Below, piece after piece: positions 19,129 through 28,660 of a stretch of DNA of 64,000 nt (position 1 is its first letter; each line of letters begins with the position of its first letter). This DNA comes from Agrobacterium tumefaciens (GTDB lineage Bacteria; Pseudomonadota; Alphaproteobacteria; Rhizobiales; Rhizobiaceae). The notes beneath the pieces are model-generated. The model was not told where the DNA came from, did no database searches, and saw only the letters and a list, made by a program, of their open reading frames with translations. The stretch covers positions 1-64,000 of the forward strand of contig NZ_SUPW01000001.1 in NCBI RefSeq assembly GCF_013337285.1, given 5' to 3'. The position numbers and the translations under genes are program-made.

Positions 19129-20346
19129 TCAGGTCCGGAGCTTTATAACCGGGCATTCCGTGCCTGCGGGCGCTTCCGGCGCATGCGGCGGACGTATGAT
19201 CAGGACGTCGGAATGGGCAAGGATGTTCATCATCGATGAATCCTGCTTGGCATAGGCTTCCGCTACGCGTCCACCATTTTCGTCGGTGCGGAGACGGGCG
19301 CGAAGATAATCCTGCCGATGGTCATTTTCTTTCAGCGGCGTCGCGGTCCTTACGGTTGCTGCGCGTTCCGGAGGTGCGCGGCGGGCGATCCGGCGGATCA
19401 GCGGCTCGAGAAACAACAGGCTGCAGACGAGACTGGCGACCGGATTTCCGGGCAGGCCGAGAACCTGCATCGTGCCGATCGCCCCCACCATCAGCGGCTT
19501 TCCGGGACGCATGGCGATGCGCCAGAAATCCAGCTGCATGCCTTCCGCCTTCAGTGCCGCCTGCACCAGATCGTGGTCGCCGACGGATGCGCCGCCCAAC
19601 GTCACCAGCACATCCACCTTGGCTGCGACAGCCTTGCCGATGGCGGCGCGGATCAGCGTATCGTCATCGGCAATGATGCCGAGGTCGAGGACGTCTGCGC
19701 CCGCCTGACGGGCGAGGGCTGTGACGCCGAAGGTGTTGGAGGCAATGATCTGGGCCGGGTTCGGTGTGCTGCCCGGTGGCAGCAATTCGTCGCCGGTGGC
19801 AAGGATGGCGATGCGCGGCTTTCGGTAGACGGTAAGTGCTGCGTGGTTCATGGCTGCCGCCAGCGTCAGGTCGGTGAAGCCGAGTTCGCGCCCGGCTTGC
19901 AGAATGGTTTCGCCCTGTGCAAAATCCTGCCCGCGCGGGCGAATGTGTCTCCCGGCGGTGACTTTGAAGGTGGTACGGATCTTGCCGCCTTCCAGCACTT
20001 CCGCATCCTCCTGAATGAGGATGGTATCGGCTCCCTCAGGCACGGGCGCGCCAGTGAAGATGCGCACTGCTTTGCCTTCACCCACTGTGCCGGTAAAAGC
20101 ATGGCCGGCAGCAGCCTGGCCGATGACGGTGAGGACCGAGCCGATCTCTGGCGTATCGGTGCTGCGCAGCGCGTAGCCATCCATGGCCGAGGCGTCAAAA
20201 GGCGGCTGGGTGAGGAGCGCCGCGAGATCGGCCGAGAGGACACGGCCATCACATTCGGCCAGCGGCAGGGTTTCGCTATCGGTTACCGGAACCGCCGCTT
20301 CCAGAAGGCGCCGTGTGGCATCATCTACGGGCAGCAGCGGTTTCAT
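19129..20346 (-). CDS. moeA: Molybdopterin molybdenumtransferase MoeA
   Basis: A 405-residue enzyme that inserts molybdate into adenylylated molybdopterin. Conserved blocks are PPFDASAMDGYALR (about residues 48-61), the central LATGDELLPPG, and LVTLGGASVGDHDLV, the MPT-binding motif of the MoeA/MogA fold. It immediately follows moaC with stop and start almost touching, so moaC and moeA are co-translated or coupled. Confidence 0.95.
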   Translation of the reverse strand: MKPLLPVDDATRRLLEAAVPVTDSETLPLAECDGRVLSADLAALLTQPPFDASAMDGYALRSTDTPEIGSVLTVIGQAAAGHAFTGTVGEGKAVRIFTGAPVPEGADTILIQEDAEVLEGGKIRTTFKVTAGRHIRPRGQDFAQGETILQAGRELGFTDLTLAAAMNHAALTVYRKPRIAILATGDELLPPGSTPNPAQIIASNTFGVTALARQAGADVLDLGIIADDDTLIRAAIGKAVAAKVDVLVTLGGASVGDHDLVQAALKAEGMQLDFWRIAMRPGKPLMVGAIGTMQVLGLPGNPVASLVCSLLFLEPLIRRIARRAPPERAATVRTATPLKENDHRQDYLRARLRTDENGGRVAEAYAKQDSSMMNILAHSDVLIIRPPHAPEAPAGTECPVIKLRT

Positions 20347-20838
20347 TCAGCTCTCCTGCCGGCGAAAATCACCGGATTTGCCGCCGCTCTTTTCGAGCAG
20401 GCGGATATTGACGATTTCCATCGCCTTGTCGGCGGCCTTGGCCATGTCATAGATCGTCAGGCAGGCGATTGAGACGGCGGTCAGCGCTTCCATTTCCACG
20501 CCGGTCTTGCCTGACAGTTTCACCATGGCCTCGACGCGCAGGCCGGGCAGGGTGGTATCTTCGGTAATGTCCACCGCAACCTTTGTCAGCATCAGCGGAT
20601 GGCAGAGCGGGATGAGATTGGCCGTCTGCTTGGCGGCCATGATGCCGGCCAGCCGCGCGGTGCCGATGACGTCGCCCTTTTTGGCGTTGCCATCGCGGAT
20701 GAGCGCCAGCGTTTCCGGTTTCATTTTTACGAAACCTTCGGCGACGGCGACACGGATCGTCTCAGTCTTATCGCCGACATCGACCATATGCGCCTCGCCG
20801 CTGGCATCGATATGGGTGAGCTTCTGGCTATCGCTCAT
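20347..20838 (-). CDS. moaC: Cyclic pyranopterin monophosphate synthase MoaC
   Basis: A 163-residue enzyme for the second half of the first step of molybdenum cofactor synthesis. It shows the expected [16 protein letters not shown]-terminus, the active-site block [13 protein letters not shown] and the conserved [20 protein letters not shown]. It lies 7 bases after trpC and abuts moeA. Confidence 0.95.
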   Translation of the reverse strand: MSDSQKLTHIDASGEAHMVDVGDKTETIRVAVAEGFVKMKPETLALIRDGNAKKGDVIGTARLAGIMAAKQTANLIPLCHPLMLTKVAVDITEDTTLPGLRVEAMVKLSGKTGVEMEALTAVSIACLTIYDMAKAADKAMEIVNIRLLEKSGGKSGDFRRQES

Positions 20839-20845
20839 CGGGAAT

Positions 20846-21661
20846 TTACTCCGCTGCCAGAATGCCGGACTGGCCCGTCAGCAGCGCTTTGGTGGCCGCC
20901 GTCACATCGTCCTTGCGCATCAGGCTTTCGCCGACGAGGAAGGTGCTGATTCCGCTCTTTTCGAGGCGCTGGCAATCCTCGAAGGTGAAGATACCGCTTT
21001 CGCCGACCAGCAGCTTTTCGGCCGGCACGAGGCCCGCCAGCTTCTCGCTGGTTTCGAGACCGACTTCGAAGGTGCGCAGGTTGCGGTTATTGATGCCGAG
21101 AAGCGGCGAGGCGAGTTTCAGCGCCCGTTCGGTCTCTTCGGTGTCATGGACCTCAACCAGCACATCCATGCCGAGCGCGAAAGCCTCGTCTTCAAGGCGT
21201 TTGGCTTCATCGTCGGAGAGCGAGGCCATGATGATGAGAATGCAGTCCGCACCCCAGGCGCGGGCCTCATGCACCTGGTAGGTGTCGAACATGAAATCCT
21301 TGCGCAGCGCCGGCAAAGCACATGCATTGCGGGCGGCGGTCAGGAATTCCGGCGCGCCCTGAAAGCTTGGGCTATCCGTCAGTACCGAAAGGCAGGCAGC
21401 GCCGCCCGCCTCATAGGCGGCAGCCAGGGCCGGCGGATCGAAATCCGGGCGGATGAGGCCCTTCGACGGGCTGGCCTTCTTGATCTCGGCGATCAGGCCG
21501 AATTTGCCCTCGGCCTGCTTTGCCCGGAGCGCCTTGTAGAAACCGCGCGGCGCGCTCTGGTCGGCGGCCATGGCCTTCAGATCGGCCAATGAGACCGTGG
21601 TCTTGGCAGCGGCGATTTCCTCGCGCTTGTAGATTTCGATCTTTTTCAGAATGTCGCTCAT
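20846..21661 (-). CDS. trpC: Indole-3-glycerol phosphate synthase
   Basis: A 271-residue TIM-barrel enzyme of tryptophan synthesis. Visible active-site blocks are [36 protein letters not shown] and [10 protein letters not shown]. The start [16 protein letters not shown] at 21661 is the standard TrpC N-terminus. It follows trpD with a 10-base gap. Confidence 0.96.
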   Translation of the reverse strand: MSDILKKIEIYKREEIAAAKTTVSLADLKAMAADQSAPRGFYKALRAKQAEGKFGLIAEIKKASPSKGLIRPDFDPPALAAAYEAGGAACLSVLTDSPSFQGAPEFLTAARNACALPALRKDFMFDTYQVHEARAWGADCILIIMASLSDDEAKRLEDEAFALGMDVLVEVHDTEETERALKLASPLLGINNRNLRTFEVGLETSEKLAGLVPAEKLLVGESGIFTFEDCQRLEKSGISTFLVGESLMRKDDVTAATKALLTGQSGILAAE

Positions 21662-21671
21662 GGTCTCGCTT

Positions 21672-22715
21672 TCATTCCTGCTTGTGGTCGGCCTGCGCGG
21701 CATCTGCTTCGTTGGAGACGGCGACCAGACGGTCGAGTGCGGCAGCCGCCGCACCGCTGTCGAGCGCCTCGCTGACGATCGCCATCGCCTGACCCAGTGT
21801 TTCCGCCTTGCCGGCGATGACAAGGGCCGCCGCCGCGTTGCAGAGGGATATGTCACGATAGGCATTGCGTTTGCCCGACAGGACGTCGCGCAACGCTGCG
21901 GCATTGGCAATGCCGTCGCCGCCTTTCAGATCGGCCATCGCCGCGATGTCGACGCCGAAATCTTTCGGGGTCAGATCGAAGGTGCGGATTTTGCCGTTCT
22001 CCAGCGCCGCCACATGGGTGACGCCGGTGGTGGTGACTTCATCCATGCCGTCGCCATGTACGACCCAGATGCTTTCCGAACCCAGATCGCGCAGCACTTC
22101 GGCAAGCGGCGTGAGCCAGCGCGGCGAAAACACGCCGAGCAATTGGCGCTTTGCGCCCGCCGGGTTGGAGAGCGGGCCGAGCAGGTTGAAGATCGTTCGT
22201 GTGCCGAGTTCGACGCGGCTCGGGCCGACATGGCGCATGGCGGAATGGTGCATCTGCGCGAACATGAAACCGAGCCCAGCCTCTGCGATGCAGCGGGCGA
22301 TGAGATCGGGACCTATATCCAGCTTGACACCAAGCGCGGACAACGCATCCGCCGTGCCGGATTTGGAGCTGAGCGCCCGGTTGCCGTGCTTGGCGACGGG
22401 CAGGCCCGTGCCTGCGACGATGATCGAAGCCAGCGTCGAGATATTATAGGTGCCGATACCGTCACCGCCGGTCCCGACGATGTCGATGGCGTTGGCGGGA
22501 GCCGAAACCGGCAGCATGCGGGCACGCATGGAGGAGACGGCGCCGACGATTTCGTCCACCGTTTCCCCGCGCACGCGCAGCGCCATCAGAAAACCGCCGA
22601 TCTGCGACGGGGTGGCTTCGCCCGACATCAGAATGTCGAAAGCCGCCCGCGCATCCTCGCGGTTCAGGCTTTCTCCGTTCGCGACCCTGGCGATCAGCGG
22701 CTTCAGTTCGGCCAT
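21672..22715 (-). CDS. trpD: Anthranilate phosphoribosyltransferase
   Basis: A 347-residue enzyme that transfers phosphoribose to anthranilate. The [17 protein letters not shown] loop binds PRPP, and [22 protein letters not shown] and the later [12 protein letters not shown] block are conserved. It lies between ppiD and trpC on one strand with short gaps, so ppiD-trpD-trpC-moaC-moeA is probably an operon. Confidence 0.96.
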   Translation of the reverse strand: MAELKPLIARVANGESLNREDARAAFDILMSGEATPSQIGGFLMALRVRGETVDEIVGAVSSMRARMLPVSAPANAIDIVGTGGDGIGTYNISTLASIIVAGTGLPVAKHGNRALSSKSGTADALSALGVKLDIGPDLIARCIAEAGLGFMFAQMHHSAMRHVGPSRVELGTRTIFNLLGPLSNPAGAKRQLLGVFSPRWLTPLAEVLRDLGSESIWVVHGDGMDEVTTTGVTHVAALENGKIRTFDLTPKDFGVDIAAMADLKGGDGIANAAALRDVLSGKRNAYRDISLCNAAAALVIAGKAETLGQAMAIVSEALDSGAAAAALDRLVAVSNEADAAQADHKQE

Positions 22716-22731
22716 CGTTCCCGTCCCCCGG

Positions 22732-24624
22732 TTAGAAGCCGACCATCGCCTGATCGGCGAGGGCCTGATTGATGGTCACACCATAATCATTCTGCAAACG
22801 GTTGACCATCTGATCGAGCATGTCGTCGCCAGCCGCGCGGGCAATGGCGGTGAACTGCTGGTCGTCATTGGCAAGCGCGTCGGCGGGCGCATTGGTATCG
22901 ACCGAAGTAACCTTGAAGAGAATGCGGCTGGAACCTTCGGCATCTGCCGCCGTGCCAACCACGCCTTCAGCGCCGGAGAACACCGCCGCGATTGTCTGGC
23001 GACCGAAAATCGCGTCTTCGCTGGTGCGGCGCAGGCCGGATTTCTGCTCGACGGCGAGGCTGAGTTCGCCGGCGACAGCCTCAAGCGTCTCGCCCTTTTC
23101 AACGCGGGCCTTCAACTCGTCAGCCTTGGCGGCAAGTGCGGTGCGCTGCTGGTCGGCCGTCCAGTCGGCCACGACATCGTCGCGCACTTCGGCAAGCGTC
23201 CGATCGCGGGCGGGAATGATCTGCTCGACATCGAACCAGATGTAACCTTCGCGGCCGAGATTGATCGGCAGGGCTTCGGTGCCGGGTTCGGTCTTGAAGA
23301 CTTCCTGCGCCAGTTGCGGGGAGGGCAGGCCCTCAATGGCGTCGCCCTTTTCATCGAGGCCGGCGGCATCGATTGCGGCGATGGTGACGGGCTTGAGGTT
23401 CAACTGCTTGGCCGCATCGGCAAGCGAGGAGCCGCCGGCGCGCAGATCTTCGTAACGGTCATGCACATTGGTGACTTCTTCGGCCGCTGCAGCGGTGGCG
23501 AGATCCTTGCGGATATCTTCCTTGGCTTCATCGAGCGTGCGGGTGGTTTCCGGCTTGATGCCGGTGACGCGCAGGATGACCGGGCCGAAGGAACCTTCGA
23601 CGACCGCAGACACGCCGCCATCCTTCTGGATGCCGAAGGCCGCGTCGGCAATCGACGGGTCGGGCATGGTGTCCTTGGTGAATTCGCCGAGCGTTACGTC
23701 CGACGCAGTCTTGCCCTGGTCTTTCACGACCTGATCATAGGTGGTGTTGCCAAGCCGGATCTGCTCGGCAGCGGCGGCAGCCATTTCCTTGTCCGGGAAG
23801 GTCAGCTGTTCCACCGTGCGGCGGCCGGCGGTGCGGAAGTTGTCCTTGCGGCTGTTGTAATAATCGGCGATCTGCGCGTCCGTCACCGAAGCCTGATCGG
23901 CAATGTCTGACGGTTCCAGCTTCACATAGGTGAATTTGCGGAATTCCGGGGCGCGGTATTTCGTCTTGTTGGTTTCGAACCACGGCGCAAGCACGTCGTC
24001 GCCCGGCGCCTTGACCGGCGGGATGACGGCGTTGGAAAGAATGACGTAATCGACCGAGCGCTGCTCGTTGCGATATTGCTTCAACGCGTCCACCAGCACC
24101 TGCGGTGCGGCAAAACCATCCGAGACGGCTTCGACGATCTGGCTTCTGACGGCAACCTTGCTGCGTTCCTTGATATAGTCGTCTTCGCGGAAGCCGGAAT
24201 TGCGCAGGCGTTCGCTGAACAGATTGCGGTCAAACTGGCCGTTGACCGACTTGAAGGCCGGGTCCTCGGCAATGAGCTTGGCAAGGCGATCTTCCGAAAG
24301 GCCGAGATTCATCTTCGAGGCCAGCTCGTCCAGAGATGCTCCTGCCGCAAGCTGGCTGAACACCTGCCGGTCGATGCCGAAGGCCTTGGCCTGCTCGGTC
24401 GTCAGCCGGGTGCCGAACTGGCGGCTGAGATCGGAAACCTGGCGCTGATAGGCGAGCCGGAATTCCTGCGGGCTGACCGTCTGATCGCCCACCGTCATGA
24501 CGGCATGCGAATTGGCGGTGACCAGCGATGCGGAGACGCCCCAGACGCCAAACGAAACAACAAGCAAGAGAAGCAGCAGCTTGGCTGCCATGGTTCGAGA
24601 AGCATTTCTCAGGGAATCGAGCAT
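22732..24624 (-). CDS. ppiD: PpiD-like periplasmic folding chaperone (SurA_N and parvulin)
   Basis: A 630-residue inner-membrane-anchored foldase. The N-terminus has one membrane helix (about residues 13-32, [19 protein letters not shown]), then a SurA_N-like chaperone region (about residues 35-170) and a parvulin-like domain around residues 240-360 ([20 protein letters not shown] to [13 protein letters not shown]). This is the PpiD layout, in which the protein assists polypeptides leaving the Sec channel. Catalytic competence of the parvulin domain cannot be judged by eye. Confidence 0.9.
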   Translation of the reverse strand: MLDSLRNASRTMAAKLLLLLLVVSFGVWGVSASLVTANSHAVMTVGDQTVSPQEFRLAYQRQVSDLSRQFGTRLTTEQAKAFGIDRQVFSQLAAGASLDELASKMNLGLSEDRLAKLIAEDPAFKSVNGQFDRNLFSERLRNSGFREDDYIKERSKVAVRSQIVEAVSDGFAAPQVLVDALKQYRNEQRSVDYVILSNAVIPPVKAPGDDVLAPWFETNKTKYRAPEFRKFTYVKLEPSDIADQASVTDAQIADYYNSRKDNFRTAGRRTVEQLTFPDKEMAAAAAEQIRLGNTTYDQVVKDQGKTASDVTLGEFTKDTMPDPSIADAAFGIQKDGGVSAVVEGSFGPVILRVTGIKPETTRTLDEAKEDIRKDLATAAAAEEVTNVHDRYEDLRAGGSSLADAAKQLNLKPVTIAAIDAAGLDEKGDAIEGLPSPQLAQEVFKTEPGTEALPINLGREGYIWFDVEQIIPARDRTLAEVRDDVVADWTADQQRTALAAKADELKARVEKGETLEAVAGELSLAVEQKSGLRRTSEDAIFGRQTIAAVFSGAEGVVGTAADAEGSSRILFKVTSVDTNAPADALANDDQQFTAIARAAGDDMLDQMVNRLQNDYGVTINQALADQAMVGF

Positions 24625-24820
24625 CGTTATGCAAACCTCACAGGAACGTCATTGCGGTCGCCGGCTGTCCGGCCCGCGACGTATTGGCGTTCCTTAAATC
24701 AATCCAAACGGAAATTGAAGGGAATTTGCCTTGGAAAAACGGGGTTTTGAAAACGCTTGTGTGATTGGGGTGCTGTTTTTCCACCCGGATCTTCGCTGCA
24801 TTGCCCTTGTGAGGCGGCAA

Positions 24821-24850
24821 AATAAAACCGCCCGGAGCGTCCAGGCGGTT
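24821..24850 (-). terminator. Terminator for the tiny-ORF block
   Basis: AACCGCC (24826-24832) pairs with GGCGGTT (24844-24850), with an A-rich run to the left that becomes a U-run on the minus strand. It lies about 45 bases past the stop of the 44-codon ORF at 24896 and so fits as its terminator. Confidence 0.6.
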
Positions 24851-24895
24851 GCAAAGAATCGTTTTTTAAGGCGGCGGTAGGCCGGTCTGTCGCGC

Positions 24896-25030
24896 TCAGA
24901 AGGCGCGGTCGCGCCGTATCGTCGCCTTGAATTCCTCGTCTTCACGCCGCATCTCGGCGATGACGGAAATCATCGATGTCACGAACATTACGCTGATCAG
25001 GGCAAGAAGCATTGTCAGAAATGTAAACAT
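24896..25030 (-). CDS. Small single-pass membrane protein, 44 residues
   Basis: The ORF begins MFTFLTMLLALISVMFVTSM and ends in a charged tail with RREDEEFKATIRRDR. Residues 2-25 form one membrane helix; the tail is rich in Glu and Arg. It has a GGAG ribosome site eight bases before the ATG and a terminator just downstream, and is 40 bases after the next small ORF. I do not recognise a family. The size and layout suggest a membrane-complex accessory peptide, but this is inference. Confidence 0.65.
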   Translation of the reverse strand: MFTFLTMLLALISVMFVTSMISVIAEMRREDEEFKATIRRDRAF

Positions 25031-25070
25031 GATATCGTCTCCGGGAGTTTCGAGGAAATTCTCCCCGCTA

Positions 25071-25250
25071 TCAATAGTAGTTCATATACTGATAACGGGC
25101 GGTCAGCTGCGGATAGTCCGGTCCCTGGGCTTCAGGCTTTTGCTCATAAAGGCTAAACGTCGTTGCTACCATTGCGATAACCAGTACTGTCCAGGCAGTG
25201 CTGATGACGCTGATTTTCGCAGAAGTAGACTGTTTTTCTCTTACAAACAT
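25071..25250 (-). CDS. Small single-pass membrane protein, 59 residues
   Basis: It begins MFVREKQSTSAKISVISTAW, has one predicted membrane helix at about residues 12-33, and ends with a Tyr-rich tail (YPQLTARYQYMNYY) predicted to be periplasmic. An AAGGA ribosome site lies eight bases before the ATG. An 11-bp-spaced TGAAC direct repeat is centred about 115 bases upstream. No known family recognised; function unknown. Confidence 0.65.
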   Translation of the reverse strand: MFVREKQSTSAKISVISTAWTVLVIAMVATTFSLYEQKPEAQGPDYPQLTARYQYMNYY

Positions 25251-25347
25251 CTGTCTGTTCCTTTGGTTTGGTTATAACGCACCATGTCTGATCATGTTCC
25301 GCGTCAACCTTAAAAATCGATTAGCATCGCGCCGGTGAAACTTCCTT

Positions 25348-25374
25348 GAATGGCTCGTTCATCTGGCGTTCAGG
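25348..25374 (-). promoter_or_regulatory. TGAAC direct repeat, site 1
   Basis: On the minus strand the bases read CCTGAACGCCAGATGAACGA, two TGAAC half-sites 11 bases apart, about 107 bases before the 59-codon ORF. A 27-base stretch around it matches that at 25548-25573 at roughly three of four positions. One-helical-turn spacing of direct half-sites is usual for OmpR/PhoB-family response regulators; which regulator is unknown. Confidence 0.5.
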
Positions 25375-25390
25375 AAACTGGCTAAGGGCG

Positions 25391-25459
25391 TCATTCGAGA
25401 AAAAGATACTCGGCAGCGAATGATGCTATGACCGAAAGGACGATCATGAAGGCCAGCAT
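25391..25459 (-). CDS. Possible 22-residue membrane peptide
   Basis: The ORF encodes MLAFMIVLSVIASFAAEYLF plus Leu-Glu, one hydrophobic helix and nothing else. GGAG stands eight bases before the ATG, and the TGAAC repeat at 25548 is about 97 bases upstream, the same arrangement as the neighbouring 59-codon ORF. It is too short for coding statistics, so the call rests on ribosome site, hydrophobicity and context. Confidence 0.5.
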   Translation of the reverse strand: MLAFMIVLSVIASFAAEYLFLE

Positions 25460-25547
25460 TTTCAATTCTCCGGATGCTTAACGGGTGAAAGGCGTTTCGG
25501 TTTCCCGATGGTGTGCATTTATAGAAAATAGCCCTGAAACCGCACTG

Positions 25548-25573
25548 AACGGCCCATTCATCCGAGGTTCAGG
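25548..25573 (-). promoter_or_regulatory. TGAAC direct repeat, site 2
   Basis: On the minus strand this reads CCTGAACCTCGGATGAATGG, again two TGAA-type half-sites with 11-base spacing, upstream of the 22-codon ORF. It closely resembles site 1 at 25348-25374. Confidence 0.45.
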
Positions 25574-25685
25574 CCGCTCTGGCCGCATGCGTGGGTGGTA
25601 AAAGTCTTGCGCCGAGCGTCTCTCCATGACAAAAGGCGGCACATATGCGGAAAGCATCGAAGCGCGCCCACCATCTGAGAGCGAT

Positions 25686-26180
25686 ATGACGATTGCCTTT
25701 TATCCAGGATCATTCGATCCGATGACCAACGGACATCTGGATGTGCTTATCCAGGCGCTGAACGTGGCGTCGAAAGTCATCGTTGCCGTCGGCATTCATC
25801 CCGGAAAAGCGCCGCTGTTCAGCTTCGACGAGCGGGCGGCGCTGATAAAGCAGGCGCTTGCCGAACAGCTGCCCACCGAGGCGGCGCGCATGGAGGTTGT
25901 CTCCTTCGACAATCTGGTGGTGGATGCCGCCCGTCAGCACGGCGCGCGCCTTTTGCTGCGCGGCCTGCGCGATGGCACCGATCTCGATTATGAAATGCAG
26001 ATGGCCGGCATGAACCGCCAGATGGCGCCGGACATTCAGACCGTGTTCCTGCCCGCCGGAACGTCGTCGCGACCCATTACAGCCACATTGGTCCGGCAGA
26101 TCGCCGCCATGGGCGGCAATGTCGATGCCTTCGTGCCCAAAGCCGTGCTTGAAGCCCTCAACGCCAAGCTGAAGCGCTGA
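25686..26180 (+). CDS. coaD: Phosphopantetheine adenylyltransferase
   Basis: This enzyme converts 4'-phosphopantetheine to dephospho-CoA, the penultimate step of coenzyme A synthesis. The nucleotidyltransferase signature is in [17 protein letters not shown] (the TxGH motif), and [20 protein letters not shown] is the conserved substrate block. The start at 25686 gives [10 protein letters not shown] and the usual length of 164 residues; the in-frame ATG at 25626 would add 20 residues not expected in the family. Confidence 0.96.
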   Translation: MTIAFYPGSFDPMTNGHLDVLIQALNVASKVIVAVGIHPGKAPLFSFDERAALIKQALAEQLPTEAARMEVVSFDNLVVDAARQHGARLLLRGLRDGTDLDYEMQMAGMNRQMAPDIQTVFLPAGTSSRPITATLVRQIAAMGGNVDAFVPKAVLEALNAKLKR

Positions 26181-26209
26181 CTTCAGCCCCACATTCTGGA
26201 GCCAATCCG

Positions 26210-26779
26210 ATGAAACTCGTTCGATTTGCCTTTGCCGGCGCCATGTTTGCAGGCGCGCTTGCCGCCAGCACCATTGCTTCGGCCGCCGAACTTCTCACCG
26301 TGCAGCTGAAGGACGGCCCTGTCGTCATCGAGCTGATGCCGGAAGTCGCGCCCAAGCACGTGGCGCAGATCGAGGCGCTGGCCAAGAAGGGCGCTTATGA
26401 CAATGTCGCCTTCCACCGCGTCATCGACGGTTTCATGGCGCAGACCGGCGACGTGCAGTATGGCAACATGGAAAAGAGCTTTAACGCCCAGCGTGCGGGC
26501 ACGGGCGGCTCCGACCTGCCGGATATCCCGGCTGAATTCTCCAAGACGCCGTTCACGCGCGGCGTGGTCGGCATGGCCCGCTCGCAGGATCCGAATTCCG
26601 CCAATTCGCAGTTCTTCATCATGTTTGCCGACGGCCCGTTCCTGAACGGCCAATATACCGTGGTCGGCAAGGTCGTGTCCGGCATGGAAGCCGTGGACAA
26701 GATCAAGCGCGGCGCCGGCGGCAATGGCGAAGTTTCCAACCCCGACCGGATGATCAAGGTCACCGTCGGCAAGAAGTAA
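26210..26779 (+). CDS. ppiA: Peptidyl-prolyl cis-trans isomerase, periplasmic cyclophilin
   Basis: A 189-residue cyclophilin with a Sec signal peptide (cleavage after about residue 25, ASTIASAA|EL). The active-site blocks FHRVIDGFMAQTGD and NSANSQFFIMF are complete. It catalyses proline isomerisation of proteins in the periplasm. It lies 30 bases after coaD and is followed by a second, signal-less cyclophilin gene after 37 bases. Confidence 0.92.
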   Translation: MKLVRFAFAGAMFAGALAASTIASAAELLTVQLKDGPVVIELMPEVAPKHVAQIEALAKKGAYDNVAFHRVIDGFMAQTGDVQYGNMEKSFNAQRAGTGGSDLPDIPAEFSKTPFTRGVVGMARSQDPNSANSQFFIMFADGPFLNGQYTVVGKVVSGMEAVDKIKRGAGGNGEVSNPDRMIKVTVGKK

Positions 26780-26815
26780 GGTAGGGCAATAGAGCCCGAA
26801 CAGAGGAGAATAATC

Positions 26816-27325
26816 ATGGCTGAGATCAAGGATCCGGAAAACACCATCATCATGGAAACGACGACCGGCAAGGTCGTCATCCAGCTGCTTCCGGAAGTTG
26901 CTCCGGGCCACGTTGCCCGCATCAAGGAACTGGTATCGGAAGGCGCCTATGACGGCGTCGTGTTCCACCGCGTCATCCAGGACTTCATGGCCCAGACCGG
27001 CGACGTGAAGTTCGGCAAGAAGGGTTCGGAAAGCTTCAACCCGGCTCGCGCCGGCATGGGCGGTTCTGAAAAGGAAGACCTGAAGGCCGAATTCTCCGCC
27101 ATTCCGCACGTGCGCGGCACCTGCTCCATGGCCCGTTCGCAGAGCCCGAACTCCGCCAACTCGCAGTTCTTCATCTGCTTCACGGACTCTCCGTGGCTGA
27201 ACAAGCAGTACACCGTCTGGGGCCAGGTCATCGAAGGCATGGAAGCCATCGACAAGGTCAAGCGCGGCGAGCCTGTGAAGGATCCCGATTCGATCGTTTC
27301 CATCAAGCTTGCTTCGGCGGCTTGA
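26816..27325 (+). CDS. ppiB: Peptidyl-prolyl cis-trans isomerase, cytoplasmic cyclophilin
   Basis: A 169-residue cyclophilin with no signal peptide. It shows FHRVIQDFMAQTGD and NSANSQFFICF, nearly the same as the upstream paralogue, and so is a tandem duplicate serving the cytoplasm. A GAGGAG-type ribosome site precedes the ATG. Confidence 0.94.
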   Translation: MAEIKDPENTIIMETTTGKVVIQLLPEVAPGHVARIKELVSEGAYDGVVFHRVIQDFMAQTGDVKFGKKGSESFNPARAGMGGSEKEDLKAEFSAIPHVRGTCSMARSQSPNSANSQFFICFTDSPWLNKQYTVWGQVIEGMEAIDKVKRGEPVKDPDSIVSIKLASAA

Positions 27326-27407
27326 AGGTAGCGTATAAAGCGTTTACCCGCTCCGCAGGCGACTGCGGGGCGGTTTCACATTGATGACGAGGGTGCCAGT
27401 TTCTCCG

Positions 27408-27492
27408 TCGTCATCCTCGGGCTTGTCCCGAGGATCTGATCACGTTGACGTTGTGGATCGTTAGATCCTCGGGACAAGCCCGAGGATGACGT
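27408..27492. repeat. Dispersed palindromic repeat, complete copy
   Basis: The unit consists of CATCCTCGGGCTTGTCCCGAGGAT, a centre of about 35 bases, then ATCCTCGGGACAAGCCCGAG and GATG. The outer ends CGTCATCCTCGGGC and GCCCGAGGATGACG are inverted repeats. It separates ppiB from queA. Confidence 0.75.
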
Positions 27493-27577
27493 TGAATGTA
27501 CTAGGAAGCCTTGTCACCACCTTCCACCCGCCCCACGCAATGCAGGGCGGGTTTTGATATTTTCGAGAGCCCTTGCA

Positions 27578-28660
27578 ATGCGTGTAGACCTGTTCGATTT
27601 CGATCTGCCCGAGGAGAATATCGCGCTTCGCCCGGCGAACCCGCGCGACAGCGCGCGCCTGCTGGTGGTCGATCCGAATGCGGACCGCATTGAAGACCAC
27701 CGCGTTTTCGATCTGCCGTCTTTCCTGCGGCCCGGCGATGCGCTTGTCTTCAACGACACCCGCGTCATCCCTGCCCAGCTTGAAGGCGTGAGATTGCGCG
27801 AAGGCGCGCCGGAGACGGCGGTTTCGGCCACGCTGCACATGCGTGCCGACCAGTCGCGCTGGAAGGCATTCGCACGGCCCGGCAAGCGCATTAAAGAGGG
27901 CGACCGCATCCGTTTCGGTTATGAACGCGGCAATGCCTGCGGCCTTGCCCATCTGGAAGCCACCGTCGAGGAAAAGGGCGAGGATGGCGAGATAACGCTG
28001 CTGTTCGACGTTTCCGGCCCTGTTCTGGACGAGGCGATTGCGTCGGTTGGCCATATTCCACTGCCGCCTTACATCGCCGCCAAGCGGCCGGAAGATGTGC
28101 AGGACCAGACGGACTATCAGACCATTTATGCCCGCGAAAAGGGCGCTGTCGCTGCCCCCACCGCCGGGCTGCATTTCACGCCTGACCTGTTTGCGGCGCT
28201 GGACAAGGCCGGTATCGAGCGGCATTTCGTGACGCTTCACGTCGGGGCAGGCACTTTCCTTCCGGTAAAGTCCGACGATACCGACGATCACAAGATGCAT
28301 TTCGAGATCGGCCATGTTTCGCAGGAAACAGCCGACCGTTTGAATGCGGTGAAGGCGCGGGGCGGGCGCATCATCTGCGTCGGCACCACTTCGCTGCGAT
28401 TGATCGAAAGCGCCGCGGCCGAGAACGGTATCATTCACCCGTGGTCAGGGGCGACCGGCATCTTCATCACGCCCGGTTACCGCTTTCGCGCGGTCGATAT
28501 GTTGATGACCAATTTCCACCTGCCGAAATCGACGCTGTTCATGCTGGTTTCGGCTTTCTGCGGTCTCGAAACGATGCGTGACGTTTATAAGCACGCTATC
28601 GAAACCGGATACCGTTTTTATTCCTATGGCGATTCCAGCCTGTTGTTCCGGAAGAACTGA
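27578..28660 (+). CDS. queA: S-adenosylmethionine:tRNA ribosyltransferase-isomerase QueA
   Basis: A 360-residue enzyme that builds epoxyqueuosine on tRNA from the preQ1 base. Recognisable blocks are [15 protein letters not shown] at the start, [12 protein letters not shown], and [12 protein letters not shown] with [13 protein letters not shown] 27578 gives the family N-terminus [11 protein letters not shown]. The stop overlaps the tgt start (TGATG), coupling the two queuosine genes. Confidence 0.96.
   Translation: MRVDLFDFDLPEENIALRPANPRDSARLLVVDPNADRIEDHRVFDLPSFLRPGDALVFNDTRVIPAQLEGVRLREGAPETAVSATLHMRADQSRWKAFARPGKRIKEGDRIRFGYERGNACGLAHLEATVEEKGEDGEITLLFDVSGPVLDEAIASVGHIPLPPYIAAKRPEDVQDQTDYQTIYAREKGAVAAPTAGLHFTPDLFAALDKAGIERHFVTLHVGAGTFLPVKSDDTDDHKMHFEIGHVSQETADRLNAVKARGGRIICVGTTSLRLIESAAAENGIIHPWSGATGIFITPGYRFRAVDMLMTNFHLPKSTLFMLVSAFCGLETMRDVYKHAIETGYRFYSYGDSSLLFRKN

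Noticed and set aside
24927..25277. Plus-strand ORF of 116 codons across the tiny-ORF block
   Set aside because: It is antisense to the 44- and 59-codon ORFs, which have better ribosome sites and sensible membrane-protein sequences.
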